Assembly (NCBI RefSeq): GCF_012515855.1
Contig: NZ_JAAYXO010000115.1
Span: forward strand, 1-64,000
Reading direction: 5' to 3'
From: Gordonia sp. (in: high G+C Gram-positive bacteria)
GTDB taxonomy: Bacteria; Actinomycetota; Actinomycetes; Mycobacteriales; Mycobacteriaceae
Length of the DNA stretch: 64,000 nucleotides
Shown here in pieces: positions 28,972 through 37,944 of this stretch (position 1 is its first letter; every line of letters begins with the position of its first letter). The position numbers were made by a program, and so were the translations under genes. Under the pieces are notes generated by a model. It saw only the letters and a program-made list of their open reading frames with translations. It ran no database searches and was not told where the DNA came from.

Positions 28972-29996
28972 AGGTTGCCCTTTCGTAGAAGCAGGATCGC
29001 CAGGAAGACGGCGCCGCCACAGAATTCGATGATCACGGTGAGCGTGCCCGCCGCATAGAAGACGTTGTGGATGATGAACTGTCCGGCGGCCAGGGTGAAG
29101 ACGCCGATCAGCACCGACATCGGCAGCGTCGCGCGATGCCGCCAGTCGCCCGCGAGCTGGTAGGCCAGCGTCGCGACGATGAAGCCGAAGAAGGTCAGCG
29201 GGCCGACCAGCGCGGTCGACACCGAGATCAGCACGGCGATCAGGATCAGCGCGAGAGTCAGCTCGCGCTTGTGGTCCACGCCGAGGCCGGTGGCGCTCTC
29301 GCGGCCGAGGAGCAGGACGTCGAGCACATGGCGGCGTCGCCAGACGACGACCCCGACGATCGCGCAGATCACCGCTGCGATCGGCAGCAGATCGGTGTTG
29401 ACCGAGCCTAGCCGACCGAAGAGCTTGATCTGCAGGGCGTCGAAGTCCGACGGGGTGATGAGGCGCTGCAGGAACTCCGAGATGGAACGGAACGCCATGC
29501 CGATCACCACGCCGGCCAGCAGCAGCAGGAACAGGCTGGTGAAGCGGCCGGAGAACATCCACCGGTAGAGGAGCGCGGCGAACAGCACCATGCCCGCGGT
29601 CTGCAGGAGGAACTGGCCGACCGAATCGCTGTTGTCGACGAAGCGGGCGCCGACCACGGCGACGCCGACAGTCTGGATCAGCACGTAGAGGGCGTCGAGC
29701 CCGATGATCGACGGCGTCAGGATGCGGTTGTGCGTCACGGTGTGGAACAGCACCGTCGCCACGCCCTGGCAGAAGGCTGCCAGCACGATGGCGGCGACCG
29801 TCTTGAGTCGGCGCTCGAACGACGGGCCGAAGCGGAGGTCCCAGCGGAGGACGTCGTCGGCCCCGGTGCGCAGGAGCAGGTACAGGGCGACGGCTGCGGC
29901 CGCGACACCGGCGGCGATCAGCAGCCGCATCCGCCATGAGACCCGCGTGCTGCGTCCGGCGTCGAGTGACGGGGCGGAGGTCTCAGAGACTGCCAC
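28968..29996 (-). CDS. Ferric-siderophore ABC transporter permease (FecCD family)
   Basis: A 342-residue FecCD-family permease with about nine or ten membrane segments. The cytoplasmic coupling region AFCQGVATVLFHTVTHNRILTPSIIGLDALY resembles the FecCD motif (G-x-x-x-Q-x-x-x-x-N-x-x-x-x-P). Cytosolic N-terminus of about 20 residues. It overlaps the end of the partner permease by 14 bases and the ATPase gene by 4. The pair probably forms a heterodimeric channel. Confidence 0.94.
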   Translation of the reverse strand: MAVSETSAPSLDAGRSTRVSWRMRLLIAAGVAAAAVALYLLLRTGADDVLRWDLRFGPSFERRLKTVAAIVLAAFCQGVATVLFHTVTHNRILTPSIIGLDALYVLIQTVGVAVVGARFVDNSDSVGQFLLQTAGMVLFAALLYRWMFSGRFTSLFLLLLAGVVIGMAFRSISEFLQRLITPSDFDALQIKLFGRLGSVNTDLLPIAAVICAIVGVVVWRRRHVLDVLLLGRESATGLGVDHKRELTLALILIAVLISVSTALVGPLTFFGFIVATLAYQLAGDWRHRATLPMSVLIGVFTLAAGQFIIHNVFYAAGTLTVIIEFCGGAVFLAILLLRKGNL

Positions 29997-31002
29997 GGAA
30001 CCTCCCGGAGAAGATGATGGCGAGGAAGGCGCCCGCGCCGATCACGCCCATGATCACCGACGTGGGGATCTCCATCGGGCGGACGATGATGCGGCCGATC
30101 AGATCGCAGCCGATGATGAGGACGGTGGCGACGACGCCGATCCACGGAAGGTTCTTCCGCATGTCGTCGCCGCGGAGCATGCTCACGATATTCGGCACCA
30201 CGAGGCCGAGGAACGGGATGAATCCGACGACGACGCTGGTGACGCCGGTGGCCAGGGCCACCATCGTCACTCCGATGGCCAGGGTGCGGCCGTAGTTGAG
30301 GCCGAGGCTGGTCGCGACGTCGCGCCCGAGGCCCGCGATGGTGAAGTAGTTGGCGAGCAGGTAGGCGCCGATGGCCACGAACAGCACGGCCCACAGCGGC
30401 TCGTAGAAACCGCGGACGATGTGCGCGAACCCGCCGGAGCGCCAGGCGACGACGGCCTGAAGCATGTTCTGCTCGACGGCGATGTAGGTGGTGGCGGCGC
30501 CGACCACGGCGCCGAGCATCAAGCCGACCAGGGGGACGATGGCCGTCTTGCGTGCCCGGATGCGGTTGATGATCCCCAGGAAGACGACGGTGCCGATGAA
30601 CGCTGCCGCTGTCGCGATCACCATCCGGACCAGTGGCGAGGCGCCGGGGACGAAGATGAAGCACAGGAGGACGCCGAGGCCGGCCCACTCCGCGGTGCCC
30701 GCGGTGGTCGGCTCCACGAATCGGTTCTGGGTGAGCCGCTGCATGATGACGCCGGAGAAGCTCATGGCGAGACCGGCGAAGATCAGGGCCAGGGTGCGCG
30801 GCACGCGGGAGATGAAGAACATCCGCCACATGTCGCTGTCGCCGGACAACAGACCGGACAGGGTGATCCGATACTCGCCGACCATGAGCGACGCGAAGAC
30901 GAGGACCACGCACAGCGCAGCGGCGGCGGGGAGGACGAACCGACCCGGGCCGGGAACCGTGGAGTTCCCCGCCCGGGTCTTGGTGACAACGGTGCTACTC
31001 AC
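29983..31002 (-). CDS. Ferric-siderophore ABC transporter permease (FecCD family)
   Basis: A 339-residue FecCD permease. Segment FAGLAMSFSGVIMQRLTQNRFVEPTTAGTAEWAGLG is the conserved region after the second membrane segment (Q-R-x-x-x-N-x-x-x-x-P-x-x-x-G). About nine more hydrophobic segments follow, with the coupling loop near TSLGLNYGRTLAIG and IVSMLRGDDMRKNLPW. It starts seven bases after the binding-lipoprotein stop. Slightly different topology from its partner is expected for FatC/FatD-type heterodimers. Confidence 0.94.
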   Translation of the reverse strand: MSSTVVTKTRAGNSTVPGPGRFVLPAAAALCVVLVFASLMVGEYRITLSGLLSGDSDMWRMFFISRVPRTLALIFAGLAMSFSGVIMQRLTQNRFVEPTTAGTAEWAGLGVLLCFIFVPGASPLVRMVIATAAAFIGTVVFLGIINRIRARKTAIVPLVGLMLGAVVGAATTYIAVEQNMLQAVVAWRSGGFAHIVRGFYEPLWAVLFVAIGAYLLANYFTIAGLGRDVATSLGLNYGRTLAIGVTMVALATGVTSVVVGFIPFLGLVVPNIVSMLRGDDMRKNLPWIGVVATVLIIGCDLIGRIIVRPMEIPTSVIMGVIGAGAFLAIIFSGRFRGSL

Positions 31003-31008
31003 GGCGGG

Positions 31009-31992
31009 CTATTTCGCGCCCATCGCGTCGGCGATCGTCTGGTAGTTGTCGCCGTAGCACTGGATCCCTTCGCGCAGGTAGAACTGCGGATCCAAGTGGA
31101 CGATCTGGTTCTTGTCGGCGAAGGTGGTGCCCTTGAAGGCCTCCTGTGCGGCGAAGACCTGCGCGGCCGGGGTGGCCTGCTGGCCGTTCTCCGGCTTCAC
31201 GGCGGCGTCGCGATCCATCGCGAGGACCCACTCGGGGTTCGCCTGGGCGATGGCCTCGGGGGTGAGGCCCGAGTTCTGGTGGAGGTCGCCGCCCTCGCCG
31301 CCGAAGACGTCCTTGACGTTCAGCGGTGCGACGAGCGGGCTCAGTCGCTTGGCGCCGTTGTCGATCTTGCCGCCGCTGACCACGGCGAGGAACACCGACT
31401 TGCCCTCGGCGACGCCCTTGGCGGCGTTCAGCTTGGTCTGGAAGTCGTCGACGATCTGCTTCGCCTGCTCCTGCTTGCCGAAGATCTCGCCGAGGGTCTC
31501 GGTCTGGCGGATCATCGCGGCGACGCGACCATCGGCGGCGTCGTCGCTGGCGGCGATGTCGATGTACGGTGCGCCGACTGCGTCGCCGACCTTCTTGAGG
31601 TCGTCGTTGTACTTGCTGAAACGGTAGCCGCCGATGATCAGATCGGGTTCGACGTCTTCGATGACGTCGAACTTGGGCTCGTTGTGCGTGCCGACGTCCT
31701 TCACCGCGTCGTTGTCGGTCCACTCCTTGAGTTGATCGGTGGCGAACAACTGCTTGGGCACGGCGACGGGGGTGATGCCGAAGGCCTTGACGGTCTCGGC
31801 TGCGGTGTTGTCGAGGACCACGACGCGCTTCGGGGCGGTGGTCACCTCGACGTCACCGGAGTTGGTGGTGACGGTGATGGACTCACCGGATGCCGACGTC
31901 TCTTCGGATGCGGTGGAGCACGCGGTCAGGGCGAAGCCGGCGGCGACGACGGCGGCCGCGACGGCGCTGCCTCGGCGGAGTCTGGAGAACAT
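31009..31992 (-). CDS. Ferric-siderophore-binding lipoprotein
   Basis: A 327-residue substrate-binding protein (TroA/FepB superfamily). The signal peptide ends in the lipobox L-T-A-C, Cys about residue 25. The N-lobe starts KRVVVLDNTAAETVKAFGITPVAVP and has EPDLIIGGYR; the C-lobe has DVFGGEGGDLHQNSG and PEWVLAMDRD. This pattern is closest to CeuE/FatB-type catecholate-siderophore binders, with the bound ligand unknown. It is the first gene of the import operon. GAGAGG lies eight bases before the ATG, inside the first of two IdeR-like boxes, so regulator binding would cover the start region. Confidence 0.94.
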   Translation of the reverse strand: MFSRLRRGSAVAAAVVAAGFALTACSTASEETSASGESITVTTNSGDVEVTTAPKRVVVLDNTAAETVKAFGITPVAVPKQLFATDQLKEWTDNDAVKDVGTHNEPKFDVIEDVEPDLIIGGYRFSKYNDDLKKVGDAVGAPYIDIAASDDAADGRVAAMIRQTETLGEIFGKQEQAKQIVDDFQTKLNAAKGVAEGKSVFLAVVSGGKIDNGAKRLSPLVAPLNVKDVFGGEGGDLHQNSGLTPEAIAQANPEWVLAMDRDAAVKPENGQQATPAAQVFAAQEAFKGTTFADKNQIVHLDPQFYLREGIQCYGDNYQTIADAMGAK

Positions 31993-32030
31993 TAAGTAAG
32001 CCTCTCATTACGCAGGTTAGGCAAAGGTAA
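31992..32030 (-). promoter_or_regulatory. Two adjacent IdeR/DtxR-like iron boxes
   Basis: Against the consensus TWAGGTWAGSCTWACCTWA, the 19-mer at 31992-32010 matches at 15 positions and the one at 32012-32030 at 14. They are spaced one base apart and lie directly against the start codon of the siderophore-binding lipoprotein gene. Iron-loaded IdeR would block the promoter or start. The count is by eye; binding is inferred. Confidence 0.68.
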
Positions 32031-32065
32031 CAAACCTGTGTATCTCAGAGGTATTTGGGTTTCGC

Positions 32066-32641
32066 TCAGCGGGTGGGCTCGGCGGGAAGTGTGCGGATCA
32101 CCCGCGCCGGATTACCCGCCGCGAAGACGTGATCGGGCAGGTCGCGGGTCACCACGCTGCCCGCCCCGACAACGGTGTTGCGGCCGACCGTGACGCCGGG
32201 ACAGACGATGACGCCACCGCCGAACCAGACGTTGTCGCCGATGACGATGGGCGCTGCGGACTCCCAGCGGGCGCGACGGGCCCGGTGATCGTCCATCGGG
32301 TGGAGGGCGGTCAGCAGTTGGACGCGGGGCCCGATGGAGCAGTCGTCGCCAATAGAGATCGGTGCGCAGTCGAGCAGGATCGCATCGTAGTTGAGGAAGC
32401 TGTTGGTGCCGATGGTGATGTGGGTGCCGTAGTCGCATTGGAATCGCGGCATGATCCAACTGTCGCCGCCGATATCGCCTAGAAGCTCTCGGAGGATCGC
32501 GGCGCGGTGGTGGTCGTCGTCCGCTGCGGTCGCGTTGAACCGGTCCAGGAGTCGCTGACACGCCTTCCGCATCCCGACGAGTTCGGGATCGCTGTCGGCG
32601 TAGGGCTCGCCGGCCAGCATCAACTCGCGATTGGTCGGCAT
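32066..32641 (-). CDS. Maltose/galactoside O-acetyltransferase-like enzyme
   Basis: A 191-residue left-handed beta-helix acyltransferase of the Maa/LacA/NodL group. The N-terminal Mac domain reads RELMLAGEPYADSDPELVGMRKACQRLLDRFN, and hexapeptide repeats with the loop containing the catalytic His (TALHPMD) follow, then IGDNVWFGGGVIVCPGVTVG and AGNPARVIR. It transfers acetyl from acetyl-CoA to a sugar hydroxyl. Physiological acceptor unknown. It starts 13 bases after the metallophosphoesterase stop, so they are probably one operon; it ends 73 bases before the siderophore operon start, on the same strand. Confidence 0.93.
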   Translation of the reverse strand: MPTNRELMLAGEPYADSDPELVGMRKACQRLLDRFNATAADDDHHRAAILRELLGDIGGDSWIMPRFQCDYGTHITIGTNSFLNYDAILLDCAPISIGDDCSIGPRVQLLTALHPMDDHRARRARWESAAPIVIGDNVWFGGGVIVCPGVTVGRNTVVGAGSVVTRDLPDHVFAAGNPARVIRTLPAEPTR

Positions 32642-32654
32642 TCGTTGCCGGGGG

Positions 32655-33638
32655 TCAGCTCAGCTGGTTGGCGAGCTGCGGGAGCGACTGCTGCTCGCTG
32701 GCGTCGTCGCCGCCGTTCGAGACGGCGGTGAGGGTCAGCAGCGAGGCCTCGGGGCGGCAACAGAATCGGGCGGGCGCATACGGCGACGTGCCGAGGCCCG
32801 CACTGACGTGCAGCTTCATCGTGGATCCCCAATTGGAGACGCCCTTGACCCGGGATCGGTCGATGTGACAGTTGGTCACCAGCGCGCCATATCCTGGGAG
32901 GCACAGTTGGCCGCCGTGCGTGTGGCCCGCCAGGACGAGGTCGTAGCCGTCCTCGGCGAAGGCGTCGAGGACGCGGGGCTCCGGCGAGTGCGTCAGACCC
33001 AGGCGCAGCTGCGCGAGCGGATTGGGACGACCGGCGATCGCCTCGTAGCGGTCGCGCTCGATGTGCGGATCGTCCACACCCGCGGCAACGATGCGCACCG
33101 AGCCCGCCTCGAACTCGCGGACGGTGTGCGTGGCGTCGAGCCAACCGCGCTCGGTGAACGCGGCGCGCAGGTCTTGCCAGGGGAGGGGCTCGCCGTGCGT
33201 GCGACGGTGGTCCTTCTTGAAGTACTTGAACGGATTCTTCGGCTTGGGGCCGAAGTAGTCGTTGGAGCCGAACACGAACAGGCCCGGGCGAGCGAGCAGA
33301 CCGCCGAGCGACTGCACGACGGCGGGCACTGCGTTCGGGTGGGCGAGGTTGTCGCCGGTGTTGATGACGAGGTCGGGCTCCAAGCTGTCGAGCTCGGCGA
33401 TCCACGCCTGCTTCAACTGCTGGTTCGGCATCATGTGGATGTCGCTGATGTGCAGGACACGTAGCGGCGACGCGCCCGGCTCGAGTACCGGCAGCGTCGC
33501 GTGACGAAGGGTGAACGCATTCCGTTCGATCACGGTCGAGTACACGAGTCCCGCCGCGGCGGCGCCGGCCGCACCGGCCGCCACGCGAGCGAGGGCTGAC
33601 GAATCACGGGCGGAGGGGAAACCGGGAACCGAAGGCAT
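32655..33638 (-). CDS. Membrane-associated metallophosphoesterase
   Basis: A 327-residue calcineurin-like phosphoesterase. The motif series is complete: ISDIHMMPN (D-x-H), NTGDNLAH (G-D-x-x), GSNDYFGP (G-N-D/H variant), THSPEP (H) and LAGHTHGGQ (G-H-x-H). An N-terminal hydrophobic stretch (ARVAAGAAGAAAAGLVYSTVI) may anchor it to the membrane. The ATG at 33638 is chosen; a GTG two codons earlier is also possible. The corresponding M. tuberculosis gene (Rv3683) also lies next to ponA2. Substrate unknown, possibly a lipid-linked phosphate. Confidence 0.92.
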   Translation of the reverse strand: MPSVPGFPSARDSSALARVAAGAAGAAAAGLVYSTVIERNAFTLRHATLPVLEPGASPLRVLHISDIHMMPNQQLKQAWIAELDSLEPDLVINTGDNLAHPNAVPAVVQSLGGLLARPGLFVFGSNDYFGPKPKNPFKYFKKDHRRTHGEPLPWQDLRAAFTERGWLDATHTVREFEAGSVRIVAAGVDDPHIERDRYEAIAGRPNPLAQLRLGLTHSPEPRVLDAFAEDGYDLVLAGHTHGGQLCLPGYGALVTNCHIDRSRVKGVSNWGSTMKLHVSAGLGTSPYAPARFCCRPEASLLTLTAVSNGGDDASEQQSLPQLANQLS

Positions 33639-33741
33639 GACCACAGGATACGCGCCGTCAAGGACACCCGGACCGATCCCGACCCCGGATGCCGGACCGA
33701 TCGCGACCCTGGATCGGTCGGTGGGCTCGGACGCCCGGCGA

Positions 33742-36291
33742 TCAGCCTCCCGGCACCTCGATGACCACGGGTCCGACTCCCGGGACTTCGATCGTCTTCT
33801 CCGCGGGCGGCTGGTTCTCGTCGTTCGACGTCTTGCCTCGACCGTTGCTCACGTACATCGCGATCTCGCTGCCGGGCATCGCGCTGTCGGACGGCGCGGT
33901 GAAGACCACGGTGCCCTTGGGGCGTGAGCTGTCGACTTCGAGTTCGGTGACCTTGAAGCCCGCCTCCTGCAGCCGCGACGTGGCCTGGCTCGCGGGCAGT
34001 CCGCTGACCTGGGGGATCCGGCCCCGGTCGCTGCCTGCCACGTACCGGGGGTCGGAGGGCGGGAGGTTCACCGGACCGAACTTGGTCGCGATCGGCCCCA
34101 TGGCCTCGAACCAGGTGCGCGCGGGTTCCATGCCGCCGTACAGGTCGCCGTCGTAGCACTGGCGCAGGGGCGACGAGCAGATCCCGGACGGGTGGGGACC
34201 GTCGTTGTAGGTGTAGACGGCGGATGCGAGACGGTTGGTGAAGCCGAGGAACGCCGACGACCGGTGGGCCTCGGTGGTTCCGGTCTTACCTGACATCGGT
34301 AGTCGCCAACCGGCGGAGTTGGCCGCCGCGGCCGACGTGCCCGCGCCCTTGTCGTCCTCGCTCATCGCGTTGGCCAGGGTGTTGGCGAGTCCGGCTTCGA
34401 CCACCTGCTCGCACTTCGGGGGGTTGAACGGCACGTTGATCATCGCCGGCTGCCCGTTCTTGTCGAGAATCGGGTTGCTGTACGGGTCGCGCTTCATCTG
34501 CTGGATCGACGCGATCGGGTTCGGCGGGCACCAGACGCCGCCGGACGCGAGGGTCGCCGCCACGTTCGACAGCTCCAGGGCGTTGACCGCGAACGGACCC
34601 AGGGTGAACGAACCGAAGTTGCCCTTCTTGATGTACTCGGCGAGGCTCTGCTCGCTGACGCCCGACGTGCCGGGCAGGTTGTACGACCGCAGGCCGAGGC
34701 GGACGGCCATGTCGACGGCGGGCTTCACGCCCACCTGCTGCAGCAACTGCACGAACGTGGTGTTCGGGGAGGTCGCGAGCGCCTGCGTCACCGACAGCGC
34801 GCCGGGGTAGGGCCCGGCGTTCTTGACGCAGTAGGCGTTGACCGGACATCCGAAGGCCCCGTTGCTGTTGCCCATGCCGTAGACGGCGACGCTCGACGGG
34901 ACGGGCAGCACGCTGCCGGTGCCCAGTCCCTTCTCCATCGCGGCCGCGGTGGTGAACAGCTTGAACACCGATCCGGCGCCGTCACCGACCATCGAGAACG
35001 GCTGTGGCTGAACAGTTTCGTTCTTGGCTGCGTCGAGACCGTAGTCGCGGCTCGACGTCATCGCCAGGACGTCGTGCGAGTTGGTGCCCGGCGCAACGAT
35101 GTTCATGACCGTCGCGATGCCGTCGGTGTCGGGTGATGTCTGCGCCTTCACGGCACGCGACGCGGCCGCCTGCACCTCGGGGTTCAGCGTGGTGCGAATC
35201 AGATAGCCGCCGCGCATCACCTGGGCGCGCGGAATCCCGTTGTCCGCCAGGTACTGCAGAACGTAGTCGCAGAAGAAGCCGTTGTCGTCGGCCGCGATGC
35301 AGCCCTGCGTCGGCGTGCGGGGCGACGGCAACACGCCGAGCGGCTTCTTCTTCGCCGCCTCGAGTTCTGAGCGCCGCTCGGGGAAGTTGGCGATCATCGT
35401 GTCGAGCACGGTGTTCCGGCGCGCCATCGACGCCTGCGGGTCGGTGTACGGGTTGAGGCCCGAGCTCGACTGCACCATGCCCGCGAGCATCGCGGCCTGC
35501 TCGACGTTCAGGTCTTTCGCCGGGATGCCGAAGTAGGTCTGCGCGGCGGCTTCGATGCCGTACGCGTTGTTGCCGAACGGGACCACGTTCAGGTAGCGGG
35601 TGACGATCTGCTTCTTGGCGTCCTGCTTGGCTGCGGCGTGGTCGAGGCCCTTCTCGCGCTTGGCCTGCTCGATCAGCGTCTGTTCCAGCGTCAGCGCCAT
35701 CCGCACCTCGCGCAGCTTGCGGGCCGGCGTGGTCTCGACGGCGGCTTCGCGCTCGGCCTCGGTCCGAGCCAGGACCAGCAGTTGGTAGTTCTTGATGTAC
35801 TGCTGGTCGATCGTCGACGCACCCTGCTGAACCTCGCCCGACGACGAGTTCTTCAGTGCCGCGCGGATGGTGCCGCGCCAGTCGACGCCGTCGTGCTCCA
35901 GGAACCGGCGGTCCTCGATGGAGATGATCGCGCGGATCATCTCCTGCGAGATGTCGTTGTAGCCGACCTGATAGCGGTACTGGTCGAACAGCGTCGCGAT
36001 CGGTTTGCCGTTGACGTCGGTCACGGTGGTGACCTCGGGGACGGTGCCGCCCAACAGCTCGGACGACGAATTCTCCATCGTGGCGGCCGCTCGGTTGGAG
36101 AGGACGCCTGCTCCGGTGGCGATGGGAAAGAGCAGTCCGGCCACGAGGACGGCGGCCATCACGATGGCGATGGCCAGGCCTGCGAGGTTCGAAGTCTTGC
36201 GCACGACCGCCAGGATACGTGGGATTCGCCACGGTGCGTTGAAGCGACCTGCGGCAATGTGCGCTATCGGATCACGAAGAGGTCGCACCAT
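33742..36291 (-). CDS. ponA2: Class A penicillin-binding protein PonA2 with PASTA domain
   Basis: Bifunctional peptidoglycan synthase, 849 residues. After an N-terminal membrane anchor (AGLAIAIVMAAVLVAGLLFPIA) comes a GT51 glycosyltransferase domain with IISIEDRRFLEHDGVDW and GASTIDQQYIKN. The transpeptidase domain has the S-x-x-K motif as SVFK, S-P-N as the second motif and SGKTGTTEAH as the third. A C-terminal PASTA domain (IPQVSGLPASQATSRLQEAGF) may bind peptidoglycan or beta-lactam-like ligands. The start is uncertain: ATG at 36291 or GTG at 36204, which would give a 28-residue-shorter cytosolic tail. Its neighbours, metallophosphoesterase, whiB4 and the ArsA pair, match M. tuberculosis order. 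Confidence 0.95.
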   Translation of the reverse strand: MVRPLRDPIAHIAAGRFNAPWRIPRILAVVRKTSNLAGLAIAIVMAAVLVAGLLFPIATGAGVLSNRAAATMENSSSELLGGTVPEVTTVTDVNGKPIATLFDQYRYQVGYNDISQEMIRAIISIEDRRFLEHDGVDWRGTIRAALKNSSSGEVQQGASTIDQQYIKNYQLLVLARTEAEREAAVETTPARKLREVRMALTLEQTLIEQAKREKGLDHAAAKQDAKKQIVTRYLNVVPFGNNAYGIEAAAQTYFGIPAKDLNVEQAAMLAGMVQSSSGLNPYTDPQASMARRNTVLDTMIANFPERRSELEAAKKKPLGVLPSPRTPTQGCIAADDNGFFCDYVLQYLADNGIPRAQVMRGGYLIRTTLNPEVQAAASRAVKAQTSPDTDGIATVMNIVAPGTNSHDVLAMTSSRDYGLDAAKNETVQPQPFSMVGDGAGSVFKLFTTAAAMEKGLGTGSVLPVPSSVAVYGMGNSNGAFGCPVNAYCVKNAGPYPGALSVTQALATSPNTTFVQLLQQVGVKPAVDMAVRLGLRSYNLPGTSGVSEQSLAEYIKKGNFGSFTLGPFAVNALELSNVAATLASGGVWCPPNPIASIQQMKRDPYSNPILDKNGQPAMINVPFNPPKCEQVVEAGLANTLANAMSEDDKGAGTSAAAANSAGWRLPMSGKTGTTEAHRSSAFLGFTNRLASAVYTYNDGPHPSGICSSPLRQCYDGDLYGGMEPARTWFEAMGPIATKFGPVNLPPSDPRYVAGSDRGRIPQVSGLPASQATSRLQEAGFKVTELEVDSSRPKGTVVFTAPSDSAMPGSEIAMYVSNGRGKTSNDENQPPAEKTIEVPGVGPVVIEVPGG

Positions 36292-36447
36292 AAACGACCG
36301 ACTTGCGCTGTATCGGCACCCTCAATAGATTGGAGACGTGAGTTACCTAACAAAAGAACTCGCGGGTAGGTACGAATCACACTTGGATCTTATGCATGCA
36401 CCTCACAAGGGGCATGTCGATGGGTTTGTGAAAGGCGGGATCGCGTA

Positions 36448-36777
36448 ATGACTCTGGCGCCGTTGTCCACCGTTGACTCTGAAGCTCGGCTGGCTTGGGT
36501 TTCCCAAGCACGTTGCCGTGGAGGTGACCCGGACGACCTGTTCGTCCGCGGAGCTGCTCAGCGGAAGGCCGCGACCATCTGCAGACACTGTCCGGTTCAG
36601 CTCGAGTGCGGAGCAGATGCACTCGACAACCGCGTCGAATTCGGTGTCTGGGGCGGAATGACCGAGCGCCAGCGGCGCGCTCTGCTCCGCCAACACCCCG
36701 ACGTGACGTCCTGGGCCGACTTCTTCGACGGCCAGCGTCGCCGCCAGCGCCTCGGCGCGGTGCGGGACTCCAACTGA
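36448..36777 (+). CDS. whiB4: WhiB-family iron-sulfur transcription factor (WhiB4-like)
   Basis: A 109-residue redox regulator. The four cluster-ligating cysteines are C in QARCRGGD, then ICRHC and LECGAD (spacing C-x(n)-C-x2-C-x5-C), and the WhiB turn GVWGGMTERQRR follows, then a basic C-terminal region (GQRRRQRLG). WhiB proteins carry an oxygen- and NO-sensitive [4Fe-4S] cluster. I call it WhiB4 because of its location between ponA2 and the ArsA-like genes, which is the M. tuberculosis context. ATG at 36448; the 156-base gap with ponA2 carries divergent promoters. Confidence 0.93.
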   Translation: MTLAPLSTVDSEARLAWVSQARCRGGDPDDLFVRGAAQRKAATICRHCPVQLECGADALDNRVEFGVWGGMTERQRRALLRQHPDVTSWADFFDGQRRRQRLGAVRDSN

Positions 36778-36782
36778 TCACA

Positions 36783-36819
36783 CAAGCAAGCCCGGCTCGC
36801 GCCGGGCTTGCTTGTTTCG
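36783..36819. terminator. Bidirectional terminator between whiB4 and the ArsA-like gene
   Basis: CAAGCAAGCCCGGC (36783-36796) pairs perfectly with GCCGGGCTTGCTTG (36801-36814), loop TCGC, followed by TTTCG. It lies between two converging genes and could stop both. Confidence 0.88.
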
Positions 36820-36834
36820 TGGGCGCGGAGGCGC

Positions 36835-37941
36835 TCAGCCGCGGCTGACGATCTGCTCGGCGACGGCTCGCAGCGCCTTCGCGTCGGCGACCTCGAACGG
36901 AAGTGCGGGGACACCCACCAGTCGCACGCTCGGATGCGACGAAGTGAAACGCTGCAGCAGGTGCAGTTCGCGCTTGGCGGTGGCCGCTCGCTCCACGTGG
37001 ACCTTCAGCACGCCGCGCGTGAGGTCGTCGTCGACGGTCACCAGCGCGGTCTCGGCCGCTGCCGCGGTCATCCCGGTCAGGGTCGGGTGGGTGCGGTTGA
37101 CGATCAGGCCGGCCAGCGGCATGGAGTCCTTCGACAGCCGCTCCACGAAGAACGACGCCTCGCGCAGTGCGTCGGGTTCGGGGGCGGCGACCACCACGAA
37201 CTCCGTGCCCGGCTGCTTGAGGAGCGCGTACGTGCGGTCGGCCCGCTCCTGGAAGCCGCCGAACATCGAGTCCAACGACTGCACGAAGGTGGCGACGTCG
37301 CGCAAGATGTCGCCACCGACGATCGTCGAGATGCCGCGCATCGCGATGCTCATCGCGCCCGTCAACACGCGGCCCACGCCGCGTCCGCCGCCCACCAGCA
37401 TCTTCATCAGGCGGCCCGACAGGAACGAGCCGAGTCGCTGCGGCGCGTCGAGGAAGTCGAGCGCGTTCCGCGACGGCGGCGTGTCGACCACGATCAGATC
37501 CCAGCGGTCCTGATCCAGCAGTCGGCTGAGCTTCTCCATCGCCATGTACTCCTGCGTTCCGGAGAACGACGACGCGACGGTCTGATAGAAGCTGTTGTTC
37601 ATGATCGCCTCGGCGCGCTCGGGCGTCGAGTGTTCGACGACCATGTCGTCGAACGTGCGCCGCATGTCGAGCATCATCGCGTCGAGCGTGCCCGAGCCTG
37701 CGGCGTCGGGGTTCTCGAGCGGAACCGGCTGCGGCTCGTTGGTCAGTTCAGTCATGCCCAGCGACTGCGCGAGGCGTCGAGCGGGGTCGATCGTCAAGAC
37801 CGCGACGCGCCTGCCGTTCTCGGCCGCGTGCAGAGCCATCGCCGCGGCGGTGGTGGTCTTGCCGACGCCGCCGGAGCCGCAGCAGACCACGACGCGCGTG
37901 GCGGGATCGGCCAGAACGGATCCCATCTTCAAATCGGGCAT
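36835..37941 (-). CDS. ArsA/GET3-like ATPase, second of a pair
   Basis: A 368-residue deviant-Walker ATPase. It has the signature P-loop [23 protein letters not shown] (about residues 18-40), switch I-like [12 protein letters not shown], and Walker [20 protein letters not shown]. Such actinobacterial proteins are annotated anion-transporting ATPases, but no arsenite-binding cysteines or export channel are nearby, and a role in protein targeting or WhiB-linked redox regulation is possible. It starts three bases after the stop of the first ArsA-like gene, so the two proteins likely form a heterodimer. Corresponds by position to Rv3680. Confidence 0.9.
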   Translation of the reverse strand: MPDLKMGSVLADPATRVVVCCGSGGVGKTTTAAAMALHAAENGRRVAVLTIDPARRLAQSLGMTELTNEPQPVPLENPDAAGSGTLDAMMLDMRRTFDDMVVEHSTPERAEAIMNNSFYQTVASSFSGTQEYMAMEKLSRLLDQDRWDLIVVDTPPSRNALDFLDAPQRLGSFLSGRLMKMLVGGGRGVGRVLTGAMSIAMRGISTIVGGDILRDVATFVQSLDSMFGGFQERADRTYALLKQPGTEFVVVAAPEPDALREASFFVERLSKDSMPLAGLIVNRTHPTLTGMTAAAAETALVTVDDDLTRGVLKVHVERAATAKRELHLLQRFTSSHPSVRLVGVPALPFEVADAKALRAVAEQIVSRG

Positions 37942-37944
37942 GCC

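Noticed and set aside
29704..31995. 763-codon plus-strand open frame opposite the siderophore operon
   Set aside because: Mirror frame of the permeases and binding protein, with low-complexity H/D/E/R-rich composition and no ribosome site.
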